This document shows positions 1-8,041 of a DNA stretch of 64,000 nt, piece by piece. The stretch's first letter is position 1. Each line of letters opens with the position of its first letter. Position numbers and translations under genes: made by a program. The DNA comes from Solibacillus sp. FSL H8-0523 (GTDB lineage Bacteria; Bacillota; Bacilli; Bacillales_A; Planococcaceae). A model generated the notes under the pieces. It saw only the letters and a program-made list of their open reading frames with translations, was not told the DNA's origin and did not search any database. The stretch is from assembly GCF_038051985.1 (NCBI RefSeq), contig NZ_CP150291.1, forward strand, positions 2,356,001 to 2,420,000, in the 5' to 3' direction.

Positions 1-98
1 TGTAAATCTAATTTCAAAGGTAATTGGGGCACCTTAGGTTGATTTAAAAATCGTGACAACAGAGATGCTGCCACGATACATTTAAATAATTTATTCAT
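1..98 (-). CDS. Small phage protein after the tail sheath, 3' end outside window
   Basis: An ATG at 98-96 follows a strong ribosome site (AAGGAGGG) 12 bases after the sheath stop codon. The frame stays open for 32 codons to the window edge (MNKLFKCIVAASLLSRFLNQ and onward). It is a basic, hydrophobic start with no recognised domain. In PBSX-like phages the sheath gene is followed by the tail tube gene, so this is either a small gene between the two or an unrelated start; the window ends too soon to tell. Confidence 0.45.
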   Translation of the reverse strand, partial: MNKLFKCIVAASLLSRFLNQPKVPQLPLKLDL

Positions 99-109
99 GT
101 TATCCCTCC

Positions 110-1435
110 TTACGCTACCTCAGTAGTTATATAAAGCTGTGACATTGCAATCGTTGGTGTAACAATTTCGCTCACAACAACTGCTTTTTTAGACTGACCT
201 TGTTCTACTGTTAATTCATCTTTGTTGTAATTTTGGATTGCACGAATACGCTGTAACTCTAATCGATGCGCACCAATATCAGACCATAACGAAATACGGC
301 CATCTTGGTCATTTGGTACTTTCCCAAGATACCGGCTATTAAATAACTGCGCTGTGTCAATGGCAATTTGATCTAGTACGCGGATAACTTGGTTCATCGA
401 GAAATCTTCGTTTTTGTCGACTGTAAACGAAACGAATGTATTAACATCTTCAAGAACGTTGATATCCTCACCGACACGATGAAACACGTACTTCCCAGCT
501 TTTAATAACGCTGTTAATTGTGACTGTGTTTTTGTTTCAGTCATATCAAGCGTGTGTTCTCCTGTGTATGTTTTGTTGGTATTCGATTTATTAACAGCTA
601 CACCAGCTTGTACACCAGTAGCCCAATAAACTGCGCCGAATACTTCCTCACCATCACCGATCGCATCGTTTTGGATATCAATGATACCCTCATGATCCAT
701 CTTGCCAAGTTTATGGCCTACCAACTGGAACTTACCGCCGACCACATCACGAATACGCTTTGTGTATTCAACATATAGCGATTTAATAGTAGGTTCTAAT
801 GATAAACAACCTAATGTATTAAAGCCGAATGCTTCTAAATCATCTAAAGCCATTTGGTGCGGCGTGCCTGCCGTTAAAGCTGTTGCGCCATTTGAGCCAC
901 CAGTCAACGGCATTCCTACTGTTGCGTTTAATGTTGCGTCTGCTTTAAATACAACAAAATCATTTGCTGTTAGATCAGCAGCTGTAGCGACCGTTTGCTC
1001 GTCAACTAATGTTGTATCGATGTACGTTAATACATCGAACTGCGTAGGTTCGTCTACGTTAGGTTGTACGACCAAACGAATGTCATTACCTCGTACACCT
1101 TTATATTTTGCTTTTGCTAAATCATTTTCAGCAGCAGTACCACCAAGATTTAACTTAGCGAAAAATACGGTTAACGCGCCTTTAAATAAATCTCGAATAC
1201 CTTTTAATTTTTGGTGCGTATAATCGTAGCCAAAGATTTTTAAAGAGTCCTTTTGTAAGTCCTCTAAATTAACGGTAAATACACCTTCATCTTGCCCCCA
1301 ATCAAGTGCAATCGGTTGTCCTACATAACCGCGGTCAGATAGGTTCACGAACGCTCGTGTAGCAGAAATAAAGTTATGGTACGTACCTGGTAATACTTTG
1401 TTTTGTGTTAAAAATGGACCTCCTCCAAGCGCCAT
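110..1435 (-). CDS. Phage tail sheath protein (XkdK-like)
   Basis: This 441-residue protein forms the contractile outer sheath of a myovirus-type tail. It matches the PBSX XkdK family in length and plan: an N-terminal segment with GGGPFLTQNKVLPGTYHNF, a variable middle domain, and a conserved C-terminal part with FVSFTVDKNEDFSMNQVIRV and the closing ITPTIAMSQLYITTEV-like segment typical of sheath proteins. Its presence means the phage has a contractile tail. Its ATG overlaps the last base of the upstream 77-residue gene, so the two are co-translated within the late operon. The family call rests on recognition, not on a search. Confidence 0.9.
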   Translation of the reverse strand: MALGGGPFLTQNKVLPGTYHNFISATRAFVNLSDRGYVGQPIALDWGQDEGVFTVNLEDLQKDSLKIFGYDYTHQKLKGIRDLFKGALTVFFAKLNLGGTAAENDLAKAKYKGVRGNDIRLVVQPNVDEPTQFDVLTYIDTTLVDEQTVATAADLTANDFVVFKADATLNATVGMPLTGGSNGATALTAGTPHQMALDDLEAFGFNTLGCLSLEPTIKSLYVEYTKRIRDVVGGKFQLVGHKLGKMDHEGIIDIQNDAIGDGEEVFGAVYWATGVQAGVAVNKSNTNKTYTGEHTLDMTETKTQSQLTALLKAGKYVFHRVGEDINVLEDVNTFVSFTVDKNEDFSMNQVIRVLDQIAIDTAQLFNSRYLGKVPNDQDGRISLWSDIGAHRLELQRIRAIQNYNKDELTVEQGQSKKAVVVSEIVTPTIAMSQLYITTEVA

Positions 1436-1668
1436 TATTTCTTCACTCCTTCATCGAATGTTTTTAAAATCGCATCAACCTGTGCAAATGAATATTGCTT
1501 TTTATCATCAAGTAACGCATTCAAAGCATCGCGTCGATGCAAATACTTTTCGCTTTTTACTAACTGCGCCTTTGTGAACTTCGGTAGCTTTGAAGTGATA
1601 ACTTCGCCGACCACCTCGGCATCTACCGGTTCAACCTTCTCCTGAATCTTTTCGGTCAACTGAATCAC
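1435..1668 (-). CDS. Small phage head-tail region protein
   Basis: This 77-residue protein has no recognised catalytic motif. Its C-terminal half (KFTKAQLVKSEKYLHRRDAL and a helix ending in ILKTFDEGVKK) looks like a compact helical domain seen in many PBSX-like phages between the tail terminator and the sheath. It overlaps the genes on both sides by a few bases, which puts it firmly in the late operon. Role unknown; a tail assembly accessory is the obvious guess. Confidence 0.7.
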   Translation of the reverse strand: MIQLTEKIQEKVEPVDAEVVGEVITSKLPKFTKAQLVKSEKYLHRRDALNALLDDKKQYSFAQVDAILKTFDEGVKK

Positions 1669-2087
1669 CCTTTCGTTTTTTGATAATGCTCTAATGAACC
1701 CATAAACACTTTCTGCTCGACCTCTTGTAAGAAGAAATTAAAGTGAATGAAATTGTGACCTACACCATCTACTGGCTCGCTATTACCACCAGTACCGAGC
1801 ATTACGGAGCCGTTCAAAAGCGTAACGTCCTTCAATGCTTGCTGTGTCTTCAAAGTCATGTTAGCGACCTCTGATGCCCCATTCCTCGGGAAATACTGTA
1901 CATTAAAAAGCGTCATTACTCTCCAACGTCCTCCAATTTGTCGAATGTTCTCTAGGTTCAAAAACTGAATAAAAAAACAAGGCCTTTGAAAGCCTTGTGG
2001 TACTTGATCTGTATACTTTTTATAGCTAGCCCCAAAAACATTGTGAAGCTTCACGGAAATAGCTGTAACAATATCGTTAATTTCCAT
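1665..2087 (-). CDS. Phage tail terminator family protein (XkdJ-like position)
   Basis: At 140 residues this fits the small alpha/beta tail-terminator family that caps the growing tail and docks it to the head. The start (MEINDIVTAISVKLHNVFG) and the FFIQFLNLENIRQ strand pattern are typical. The ATG has a good ribosome site (AAGGAGG) seven bases upstream and lies inside the end of the gp10-like gene. Known for the family: a hexameric ring at the tail end. Inferred here from family pattern and gene order. Confidence 0.75.
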   Translation of the reverse strand: MEINDIVTAISVKLHNVFGASYKKYTDQVPQGFQRPCFFIQFLNLENIRQIGGRWRVMTLFNVQYFPRNGASEVANMTLKTQQALKDVTLLNGSVMLGTGGNSEPVDGVGHNFIHFNFFLQEVEQKVFMGSLEHYQKTKG

Positions 2088-2511
2088 CGAAAGCCTCCTT
2101 CAGTAAATTCATTAGCTTTCGTTCTAATATAGCTGGCGCTGCTCTCTCAACTTCATCCGCTGAAATGGTCATCATGAAGCGGCCGTTTACCCAACCTTGA
2201 TGATTGGATGTACGATGGCCGAACTCGACGTATTGAGCATATTCAGTAGGATTGATAACTTCAACCTCGTAAACATTGCCAACTTTGCGTACATCGGTTT
2301 TTATGGTCCAACCACGCCTTAAAGTACCGCCAACACGACCGTCATCATACTGACCAACTGGTGTGCGCTTGATTACTTTCGATAGCATACGAGCAGCTAA
2401 TTCTTTTGCTGCATCTTCGCAAAACTTGTCAAAGCCAGCTCGTTCAAGCCGCTCCATTTTCTTCTGCATCCGTTTCAACTGCGAAATATCAACTCGACCC
2501 CATCGCGCCAT
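2077..2511 (-). CDS. HK97 gp10-like head-tail protein (XkdI-like)
   Basis: This 144-residue protein has the HK97 gp10/XkdI signature: an N-terminal helix (DISQLKRMQKKMERL), KRTPVGQYDDGRVGGTLRRG in the middle, and a beta section with YAQYVEFGHRT. The family sits at the head-tail junction or tail completion step. I chose the ATG at 2511-2509 because it overlaps the upstream stop codon as TGATG, a coupling arrangement; an upstream GTG three codons earlier is possible. Neighbours are the connector and tail terminator genes. Confidence 0.85.
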   Translation of the reverse strand: MARWGRVDISQLKRMQKKMERLERAGFDKFCEDAAKELAARMLSKVIKRTPVGQYDDGRVGGTLRRGWTIKTDVRKVGNVYEVEVINPTEYAQYVEFGHRTSNHQGWVNGRFMMTISADEVERAAPAILERKLMNLLKEAFDGN

Positions 2512-2873
2512 CAAGCCCACCCCTTAAATAAATCAAGTACGATTTCTTGATGATCTATAAATATGGCCGGCTCACCACTACGAATGTACGCTGCTGTTTT
2601 ACCGTTTTGTGTGACGATGATTTTACACCCAGCCGGTATTTCATGCTCATTACCAAGCGCCAACTTGATTTGCTGGGCTACGATTGCACCGGCACCTGTT
2701 GGAGATGTAGTGGTGATGTTTTTATGGGAGAGCTTGCATTTTAAACCCTGATGCAAAATGATTTCACCTTGCGTGGTCAAAAATGTTTTAGGATCTTCTA
2801 CCTCTCCGTAACCAATCACATCACACGTGCCTTTCCACAATTTCTCCAATGCTTTACGGCGAGCGCTTACCAC
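2511..2873 (-). CDS. Phage head closure/stopper protein (XkdH-like)
   Basis: The 120-residue product is beta-rich, with a conserved pattern of a cysteine-containing strand (GLKCKLSHK), an acidic hydrophobic segment (AGCKIIVTQNGKTAAYIRSG) and EIVLDLFKGWA at the end. This is the plan of head-completion proteins that seal the portal after packaging. A GTG start overlaps the upstream stop codon by seven bases. The assignment leans on gene order (connector, stopper, gp10, terminator) as much as on sequence. Confidence 0.7.
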   Translation of the reverse strand: MVSARRKALEKLWKGTCDVIGYGEVEDPKTFLTTQGEIILHQGLKCKLSHKNITTTSPTGAGAIVAQQIKLALGNEHEIPAGCKIIVTQNGKTAAYIRSGEPAIFIDHQEIVLDLFKGWA

Positions 2874-3262
2874 GTGAGCACCCGATAACGTACAAAATCG
2901 ACTTCATTATGCTGTAGGTACGTAATGAAAGCATTAAACTTAGCCTCTGGCGTGGACTTAGCATCAACTGCAAATTCAACATCTGTGTCACCATCTTTAA
3001 CGCGCTTTTCGACTGCATCAAAATTTAGTGATTCGATATTTAATAGGCCCATCGATTTTTTCGTAAGCAAAAACTCACCCACGGCCATATCGATAGCAAC
3101 GTGTGTGAGCCCACTTGGAACGGCATTCAAATTGGTTTGGTTGTTAATATGGTCAATTGTTTTATTAACAGCGAAATTCACAAGATAACCATCTGTAGAA
3201 GTTGGCGCGCTGACAATCGGAATGCCCAACGCTTCCAAACGTTCTTTTACTGCTTCGAGCAT
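2867..3262 (-). CDS. Phage head-tail connector (YqbG/gp6-like adaptor)
   Basis: This 131-residue, mostly helical protein is in the position of the adaptor that binds the portal ring. The first helix (MLEAVKERLEALGIPIVSAP) and the central DMAVGEFLLTKKSMG segment fit gp6/YqbG-type connectors. It starts 11 bases after the upstream gene. Family recognition is moderate; its position right after the capsid-adjacent gene supports the call. Confidence 0.7.
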   Translation of the reverse strand: MLEAVKERLEALGIPIVSAPTSTDGYLVNFAVNKTIDHINNQTNLNAVPSGLTHVAIDMAVGEFLLTKKSMGLLNIESLNFDAVEKRVKDGDTDVEFAVDAKSTPEAKFNAFITYLQHNEVDFVRYRVLTW

Positions 3263-3273
3263 GCAATCACACC

Positions 3274-3534
3274 CTATTCTACTTTTTGTGCCTCTTCAAT
3301 TTTCTTGATGATGCCCTCTTCTGTTGTAGCTTTGCCGATGTCGATATTACGTTCGTCTGCATAAGCTTTTAATTCATCGATAGACATACCTTCAAAAGGA
3401 TCAGTAGCAACATCACCAATGATTTTCACCAGTGAATCATTTACATGCCCAGATTGCATGTTGAATTGTACGCCTTGAGGATAAGTAACACCCTCGTAAC
3501 GAACTGGTACCTTGATTACTTCAACTAATTTCAT
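3274..3534 (-). CDS. Small protein with HeH/LEM-like C-terminus
   Basis: This 86-residue protein has a beta N-terminal half (VIKVPVRYEGVTYPQGVQF) and a C-terminal helix-extension-helix-like motif (MSIDELKAYADERNIDI then TTEEGIIKKIEEA), as in SAP/HeH domains that bind DNA or act as protein adaptors. Such proteins commonly sit between major capsid and connector genes (YqbF position). Its exact role is unknown. Confidence 0.7.
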   Translation of the reverse strand: MKLVEVIKVPVRYEGVTYPQGVQFNMQSGHVNDSLVKIIGDVATDPFEGMSIDELKAYADERNIDIGKATTEEGIIKKIEEAQKVE

Positions 3535-3546
3535 CGACTAGCCCTC

Positions 3547-4572
3547 CTATGCGATTGGTTGTGCTTGGAATACGTTGTTTGCTTCAGGGAATGAAGGAAT
3601 AGCAGCAGACGCCGCTTTCACCCAAGTTGAAACTGGGTCTAAACCTTCCTCATATACCATAGCGATAACGTTACCTGCATTGTGAATTTCCTCATTACCT
3701 TGACGTAGCATACGGCTCTCTTCAGGTGTAGGACCATGTAACGTCTCACCTAGCTCACTGTCACCAAACATAACTAATTTATTTTCAGGGAAATAACGAT
3801 TTGTTGTATACGTTCCGTTGGCAGCCTGCACACGGTACTTCGAATCGTAAGTAGCGATTTGCGGTAAACCATGCGATTTCATGAACGCATTTAAATCCGC
3901 TAAAGTAGCAACACGTCCGCTATCTTTACCGAATAAAGCGGCAATCACGCTAGAATTACGTAAGATTAAGCTCGCAATTTTATTAGATGTTAGAGCGCGT
4001 GTTGGTTTTTCATCTAATGCATCCGTCCAACGAGTAATATCACCAATGATATCAGCTGTTTCAGCAGTCCATAACGCGCTACCAGCTAATGCTTCTTTAT
4101 GGTCAATCGGCACCTGATAGTCAACCATTAAAGTGCCGCCACCTTCCATTGATAACGATAGTTCACCATTAGCTAAAGCTTGCATACGCATGATTTCTTT
4201 TTCAGCACGCACATCGTTAACTGAACGATCCACTAAGTTAAAGACGCGGCCAGTTAACATTTTTTCTTCCTGTGGTGTACGTGGGAATTGTAATGCAATA
4301 AGGTCCTTTTCTTTAATTTGGTATTTTTTCTTGATGTACGCCGCTTCAAGCGCTTGATTACCTGCCTCAATAGAACCGATTTCAGCCTCAGTATCGAATG
4401 CATGAATTTTAGCGGCTACTGGTAAATTGCTCGCACCTACTAAATATTCGAACTCAAGCGTGTCATACTTCACTTCAGGGAAAAGTGATTCACCTACATA
4501 AGCAGGTAATTGACGCTCCTTTAAATAATCTAAAACGGTTTTCTGATTGAATACTTCTAATACATCTGGCAT
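3547..4572 (-). CDS. Major capsid protein E family
   Basis: The 341-residue product matches the gpE-type major capsid family: N-terminal VLDYLKERQLPAYVGESLFP, a long charged arm (IKEKDLIALQFPRTPQEEKM), a core with RWTDALDEKPTRALTSNKIA, and C-terminal GDSELGETLHGPTPEE. It forms the icosahedral shell. The ATG at 4572 has AGGTGG at the right distance; a GTG four codons upstream lies in that ribosome site. The decoration gene precedes it by 34 bases and the scaffold precedes that, the usual head order. Confidence 0.9.
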   Translation of the reverse strand: MPDVLEVFNQKTVLDYLKERQLPAYVGESLFPEVKYDTLEFEYLVGASNLPVAAKIHAFDTEAEIGSIEAGNQALEAAYIKKKYQIKEKDLIALQFPRTPQEEKMLTGRVFNLVDRSVNDVRAEKEIMRMQALANGELSLSMEGGGTLMVDYQVPIDHKEALAGSALWTAETADIIGDITRWTDALDEKPTRALTSNKIASLILRNSSVIAALFGKDSGRVATLADLNAFMKSHGLPQIATYDSKYRVQAANGTYTTNRYFPENKLVMFGDSELGETLHGPTPEESRMLRQGNEEIHNAGNVIAMVYEEGLDPVSTWVKAASAAIPSFPEANNVFQAQPIA

Positions 4573-4605
4573 TTGTTTTTCCACCTTTCGAATTAAATGG
4601 TTAAA

Positions 4606-4920
4606 TTATCGGAATTTGATTTCTTTTAATGCTGTTTTAGCTGCTGCATCTGGCGCAACTGGTAAGCGTGCCTCTAAAATGTACGCTTCAACGATTAATG
4701 AGCCCGGTTGTGGTCCGTGCGTTACGTCCACATCGTTGTATAAGATACCTTTTGCAGTTCCATCGTTTGCAGGGAGGATTGTGCCTGCTGGAACGATTTT
4801 TTTACCGTCAGCACGAGCTGTAACGCCGACATCGCTAACCTCCGTTGTAAATGCTTGCACCTTTGAAGAGGCTAAAAAATTTACACGACTGTATTTTGCT
4901 TCACCTTTTACATATGGCAT
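4606..4920 (-). CDS. Phage head decoration protein
   Basis: This small beta-rich protein (104 residues) lies between scaffold and major capsid, as capsid-stabilising decoration proteins do. The segment GTAKGILYNDVDVTHGPQPG is the characteristic D-like region, where a loop and strand pack onto the capsid surface. It is probably added after head expansion. It starts with ATG after a GGAGGG ribosome site. Confidence 0.8.
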   Translation of the reverse strand: MPYVKGEAKYSRVNFLASSKVQAFTTEVSDVGVTARADGKKIVPAGTILPANDGTAKGILYNDVDVTHGPQPGSLIVEAYILEARLPVAPDAAAKTALKEIKFR

Positions 4921-4946
4921 TTGGTTGCCCTCCTTAAATTAATTTA

Positions 4947-5546
4947 TTACGTCCATAGATTAGGAGCGTTTGTTGCTGGTGAACCTTTTTCATTGAGTTC
5001 CTTTGCGAATGCGCTACCAGTGCTTAATTCACCATCTGCGCCGCCACCGCCACCTGCTGGATTTACGCCTTTAAAAGTAGGTTTCTTATCTTCCTTTTCA
5101 GGCACAAATAAAAACGACTTCGATTCTTTTAAAGTCGTTAATTGTTCATTAAGGCCACCTTTAACGGCGCCCTTATCGTCTAATTCAATTTTTTCCTTGT
5201 CGAGCAAGCCAGCAACAATATCCATATCTTGCACTTTACCAGCTAAAGCAAGCTTGATAGCCGTGCCTAGTCGCTCGTCCTGCAACTGCTGCTCGTATTG
5301 CGTTTTGGCATCTTGCTGTTCATTTTGCAAGCGAGTGATTTCAGCTTGTAGATCCTCATTACCTTTCGCTTTGTCCTTCAAGCCATTTAACTGCTGTTCA
5401 TAATCAGACATCTGTGTTTCTAGGTTATTTTTGGCGCTGTTTACTTCATCAAAACGTGCTTTCGGAATCATTTGACCGAAACCATCTAATACCGCTTGAG
5501 CTTGCTCCTCAGTTAATCCAGCAGCAAGTAATTGTTCTTTATTCAT
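4947..5546 (-). CDS. Phage scaffold protein (GP20 family)
   Basis: This 199-residue acidic protein has a short N-terminal helix motif (LLAAGLTEEQAQAVLDGFG), then about 80 residues of coiled coil rich in E, K and Q (residues 35-105), a globular segment and a glycine-rich tail (NPAGGGGGADGEL). That is the phage minor structural protein GP20/scaffold plan. It directs capsid assembly and leaves before packaging. It is the first late gene after a 600-base gap holding an inserted accessory gene, and a candidate late promoter lies about 130 bases upstream. Confidence 0.85.
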   Translation of the reverse strand: MNKEQLLAAGLTEEQAQAVLDGFGQMIPKARFDEVNSAKNNLETQMSDYEQQLNGLKDKAKGNEDLQAEITRLQNEQQDAKTQYEQQLQDERLGTAIKLALAGKVQDMDIVAGLLDKEKIELDDKGAVKGGLNEQLTTLKESKSFLFVPEKEDKKPTFKGVNPAGGGGGADGELSTGSAFAKELNEKGSPATNAPNLWT

Positions 5547-5674
5547 ACTTCCTCCTTCGTTTTTAACGTGACCGACACGATAGGATAGACACGCTTTATT
5601 CTTTTACGTCTGTAAGTTGTGCATTAAAAAGACGAGATATATTACTGTATAGGTTTACGTTTTCAGCACCCCTT

Positions 5675-5702
5675 TTATATATAGGTTTTCGTATGGCAAA
5701 AT
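5675..5702 (-). promoter_or_regulatory. Candidate phage late promoter, copy A
   Basis: Read on the minus strand it contains ATTTTGCCATACG, six bases, then TATATATAA. The same two blocks recur at 15160-15188 with a seven-base gap. Both copies lie 100-130 bases before the first gene of a leftward operon. The spacing is too short for an ordinary sigma-A -35/-10 pair, which suggests an activator or sigma-like site plus a -10-like box. Confidence 0.55.
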
Positions 5703-5771
5703 AAAAAGCCACCCAAATTATTGTAACGGGTTCGGTTGATGAGGAGAAAACATTAAATAGCAGCATATTTG

Positions 5772-5812
5772 GGACACCAATTCATATATAAATTGGTGTC
5801 CTTATTTTTGTT
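5772..5812 (+). terminator. Rho-independent terminator (rightward)
   Basis: GGACACCAATT pairs perfectly with AATTGGTGTCC across an eight-base loop and is followed by TTATTTTTGTTGTT. It would stop rightward transcription entering the head operon region. A weaker hairpin of similar kind follows at 5879-5905. Confidence 0.7.
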
Positions 5813-5878
5813 GTTATATCAGCATCCCTAATGATTTAACACCTTAATTAGCACAACAATTCACATACAACCTGGAGA

Positions 5879-5905
5879 GACCACATAAATTTATGCGGTC
5901 TTGTT
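5879..5905 (+). terminator. Weak rho-independent terminator (rightward)
   Basis: GACCACATAAA pairs with TTTATGCGGTC (one G-T pair) and is followed by TTGTT. The U-tract is short, so activity is uncertain. Confidence 0.4.
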
Positions 5906-6153
5906 AAACTCTATGTCAAAACGGGTGTTAATTGTTCGCATAATATCAAACTGAATTCTTTCTTCTAAAAGGGGAATAGGGAATTTATGTTAAAATAATT
6001 ATATGGTAAAATTGAACAATTCTGAAAAAAGTATTAGCGTTCGGGTGCATTTCCCCATCAACCAAACCTATTACTATTTTATGAGTCTTTTTTGCTTTGA
6101 AACTCGTATAACTGATAAGTAAAAATATTTTAAAAAAAGAAAGAGGGATGAGA

Positions 6154-6588
6154 ATGTCAAAAAAAACATTGGTTATATTGCTTGGTGGGATAATATTGAT
6201 TTTAATTTTGGTATTTACTTTTCTGCAAAAGAACAATAATGTTACATCGGAATGGGAAGGATTTTACCTAGAACAAACAAGCAAAACCAGTGCTACGCAA
6301 TACGCGATCTATTCTATTGATGGGACGCTCGTAATAAAAAATTCATTTATGCACCCTCCTCGTATTATTGGTTCTACCAAAGAAGATTTCAACAAGCATT
6401 TTACAATCACTGAAACGGAACTAATTCCTGGAGAGTATAAAAAATACAGTGTATTAAAGAACAAAGACACTTATACGATTAAAGTGAAGGGAAATCCAAA
6501 ATTTAGTTATACTTTAAATAAAGTTGCACCAAGAAAATATAGAGGTGAAGATGGGATTGAATATTCAACTGGTTTTTATTTGGAATAA
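6154..6588 (+). CDS. Membrane-anchored accessory protein inside the inverted repeat
   Basis: This 144-residue protein starts with basic residues and one hydrophobic helix (TLVILLGGIILILILVFTFL), then a soluble extracellular-type domain of about 115 residues. No lipobox and no known domain is seen. The ATG at 6154 is preferred over 6148 because GAGGG lies directly against the earlier codon. It runs opposite to the late operon, has a strong terminator, and has A/T-rich codon use unlike its neighbours. It is probably a lysogenic-conversion (moron) gene; function unknown. Confidence 0.7.
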   Translation: MSKKTLVILLGGIILILILVFTFLQKNNNVTSEWEGFYLEQTSKTSATQYAIYSIDGTLVIKNSFMHPPRIIGSTKEDFNKHFTITETELIPGEYKKYSVLKNKDTYTIKVKGNPKFSYTLNKVAPRKYRGEDGIEYSTGFYLE

Positions 6589-6656
6589 CTTCCTCCAGGT
6601 AATTCCTCACTTCCCATCGGGTAGATGAAATTTAAATTAGCTAATAAAATACAGCA

Positions 6657-6684
6657 AAAAACGCTCAGAAACTGAGCGTTTTTT
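6657..6684 (+). terminator. Rho-independent terminator of the accessory gene
   Basis: AAAACGCTCAG-AAA-CTGAGCGTTTT followed by a T-run. The A-run on the left makes it usable in both directions. Confidence 0.8.
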
Positions 6685-6810
6685 ATTGTCAATTATAGTG
6701 TTAGTGTGGCTGTTGAAATATACGCTAATTAACCTGTTATTTACGTGGTTAATTGCACTTTTCTCCCCATCAACCGAACCCGTTAAAATTATTGAGTGAC
6801 TTTCTTGTAA

Positions 6811-6969
6811 TTATTTTTTACAGATGTAAATCGTTTTTTCTAATGGAGATACTAAAAGAATGTTATTTTCGCTGTCATATACAAAATAAGACTCGTCTTT
6901 TACCACTATTAAAGAAACATCAGAAATAACAAATTCCTTTATACCTTCTAATTTCACTAAATATTCCAT
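6811..6969 (-). CDS. 52-residue phage protein between minor head and scaffold
   Basis: An ATG at 6969 follows AGGGGGTG at good distance; the frame (MEYLVKLEGIKEFVISDVSL, then a beta-like stretch ending TIYICKK) runs 52 codons to TAA at 6811. It lies in the same direction as the late genes and just outside the right arm of the inverted repeat. No known domain. The ribosome site and tight position support it as a real gene. Confidence 0.6.
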   Translation of the reverse strand: MEYLVKLEGIKEFVISDVSLIVVKDESYFVYDSENNILLVSPLEKTIYICKK

Positions 6970-7009
6970 TTTAACACCCCCTAAACATCCATATTATACC
7001 ATATAAAAA

Positions 7010-8041
7010 TTACGCAACAAAACGTTCCTCCCATTCAGGATATTTAATATTCGCATCAATGTAATACACTTCACCATTTTTCTTACGCGCAATACGCTGA
7101 CTGTAATCGTCCTCAAAGTATGGAGCCGTAGTTGTACGGCAACGCGGATGAAACGGATTGGCTGTAATACCTGGCTCGAAATCTTTCAGCTTAAACACCT
7201 TACCGTCCATGTCCTGACAAATATCGCTCGTCTTGCTATCTAGTGTCGCAATGATCTCGTACTGCTCCACGTCCAACTCATCGAATGCATCCTTTGAAGC
7301 TGTGGCACTAAAAAAAGCCTGCTCGGTTAATACCAAACGGGCCGCACTGGAACGAGATGTATTCATTTTCTTTTGAATTACACTAATTAAGCGCTGTGGA
7401 CTCTCACCTTTAGCTACAGACAACGTTAACTCTTTGTGTAACGCATCAATCAAAGCGCCTCTATCACGCCAAATTTTAGCGCTAAACGTCAAATTATCAG
7501 CTGTCCACGGCTTGCTAATGATTTTCGTGAGCCTAGCTTCATCCAATGCTTGAAATGCAAAGCCAACATTGAATCCCCTTTGCACCTCATAAGCCGTATG
7601 GAAATACTGATTTTGGTACACTTCTTTCATCACACGCTCAAAGCCTTGTATTTGGTCACCATACAGTTTTTCCACATGTTGTTGCATCTGTAGCTTCAAA
7701 CTCTCCAAACGGCTGATATGGACTCGTGATGATGCATTTTCAAGCTGTTTCATCCATTGCTGGTTAATAGCATTCTTTTGACCGTATTTAATGTAATCAT
7801 CAACTGACCATTTAAATTCTTTCAGTTCGCTAGCTTGTAGCAGTCGTTTAGCTTCGTCTAGTGTGACGCCCTCGGACTTTGAAAACCGCTCATACCAGCG
7901 CAAAATATCCGCTTCAAGCGAGCGCATGGTATCGATATACGCTTTTTCAAGCTCGGCATAATAAAAGACGCTGCGGTTGTGCTGGGCATCTTCTAACGCT
8001 TCAAAACGTTGACGCCAATAGTTACGCGGTTTCTTTGCCAT
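7010..8041 (-). CDS. Phage minor head protein (SPP1 gp7/Mu F-like)
   Basis: This 343-residue protein has a long helical N-terminal part and a C-terminal Mu-F domain: ARLVLTEQAFFSATASKDAF, then the conserved SDICQDMDGKVFKL and NPFHPRCRTTTAPYF, where the cysteines and histidine form the family signature. It binds the portal and may help genome ejection. The start ATG at 8041 overlaps the end of the portal gene; an upstream GTG is less likely. Confidence 0.85.
   Translation of the reverse strand: MAKKPRNYWRQRFEALEDAQHNRSVFYYAELEKAYIDTMRSLEADILRWYERFSKSEGVTLDEAKRLLQASELKEFKWSVDDYIKYGQKNAINQQWMKQLENASSRVHISRLESLKLQMQQHVEKLYGDQIQGFERVMKEVYQNQYFHTAYEVQRGFNVGFAFQALDEARLTKIISKPWTADNLTFSAKIWRDRGALIDALHKELTLSVAKGESPQRLISVIQKKMNTSRSSAARLVLTEQAFFSATASKDAFDELDVEQYEIIATLDSKTSDICQDMDGKVFKLKDFEPGITANPFHPRCRTTTAPYFEDDYSQRIARKKNGEVYYIDANIKYPEWEERFVA

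Larger units (their letters stand above)
5724..6785. repeat. 27-base inverted repeat flanking an inserted accessory gene
   Basis: Left arm 5724-5750 and right arm 6759-6785 are inverted copies that agree at 26 of 27 bases (core CATCAACCGAACCCGTTA). A third, more diverged copy in the same orientation as the right arm lies at about 6051-6079. The enclosed 1 kb carries one rightward gene with its own terminator, opposite to the phage late genes. This looks like a discrete insertion into the head gene cluster. Confidence 0.6.
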
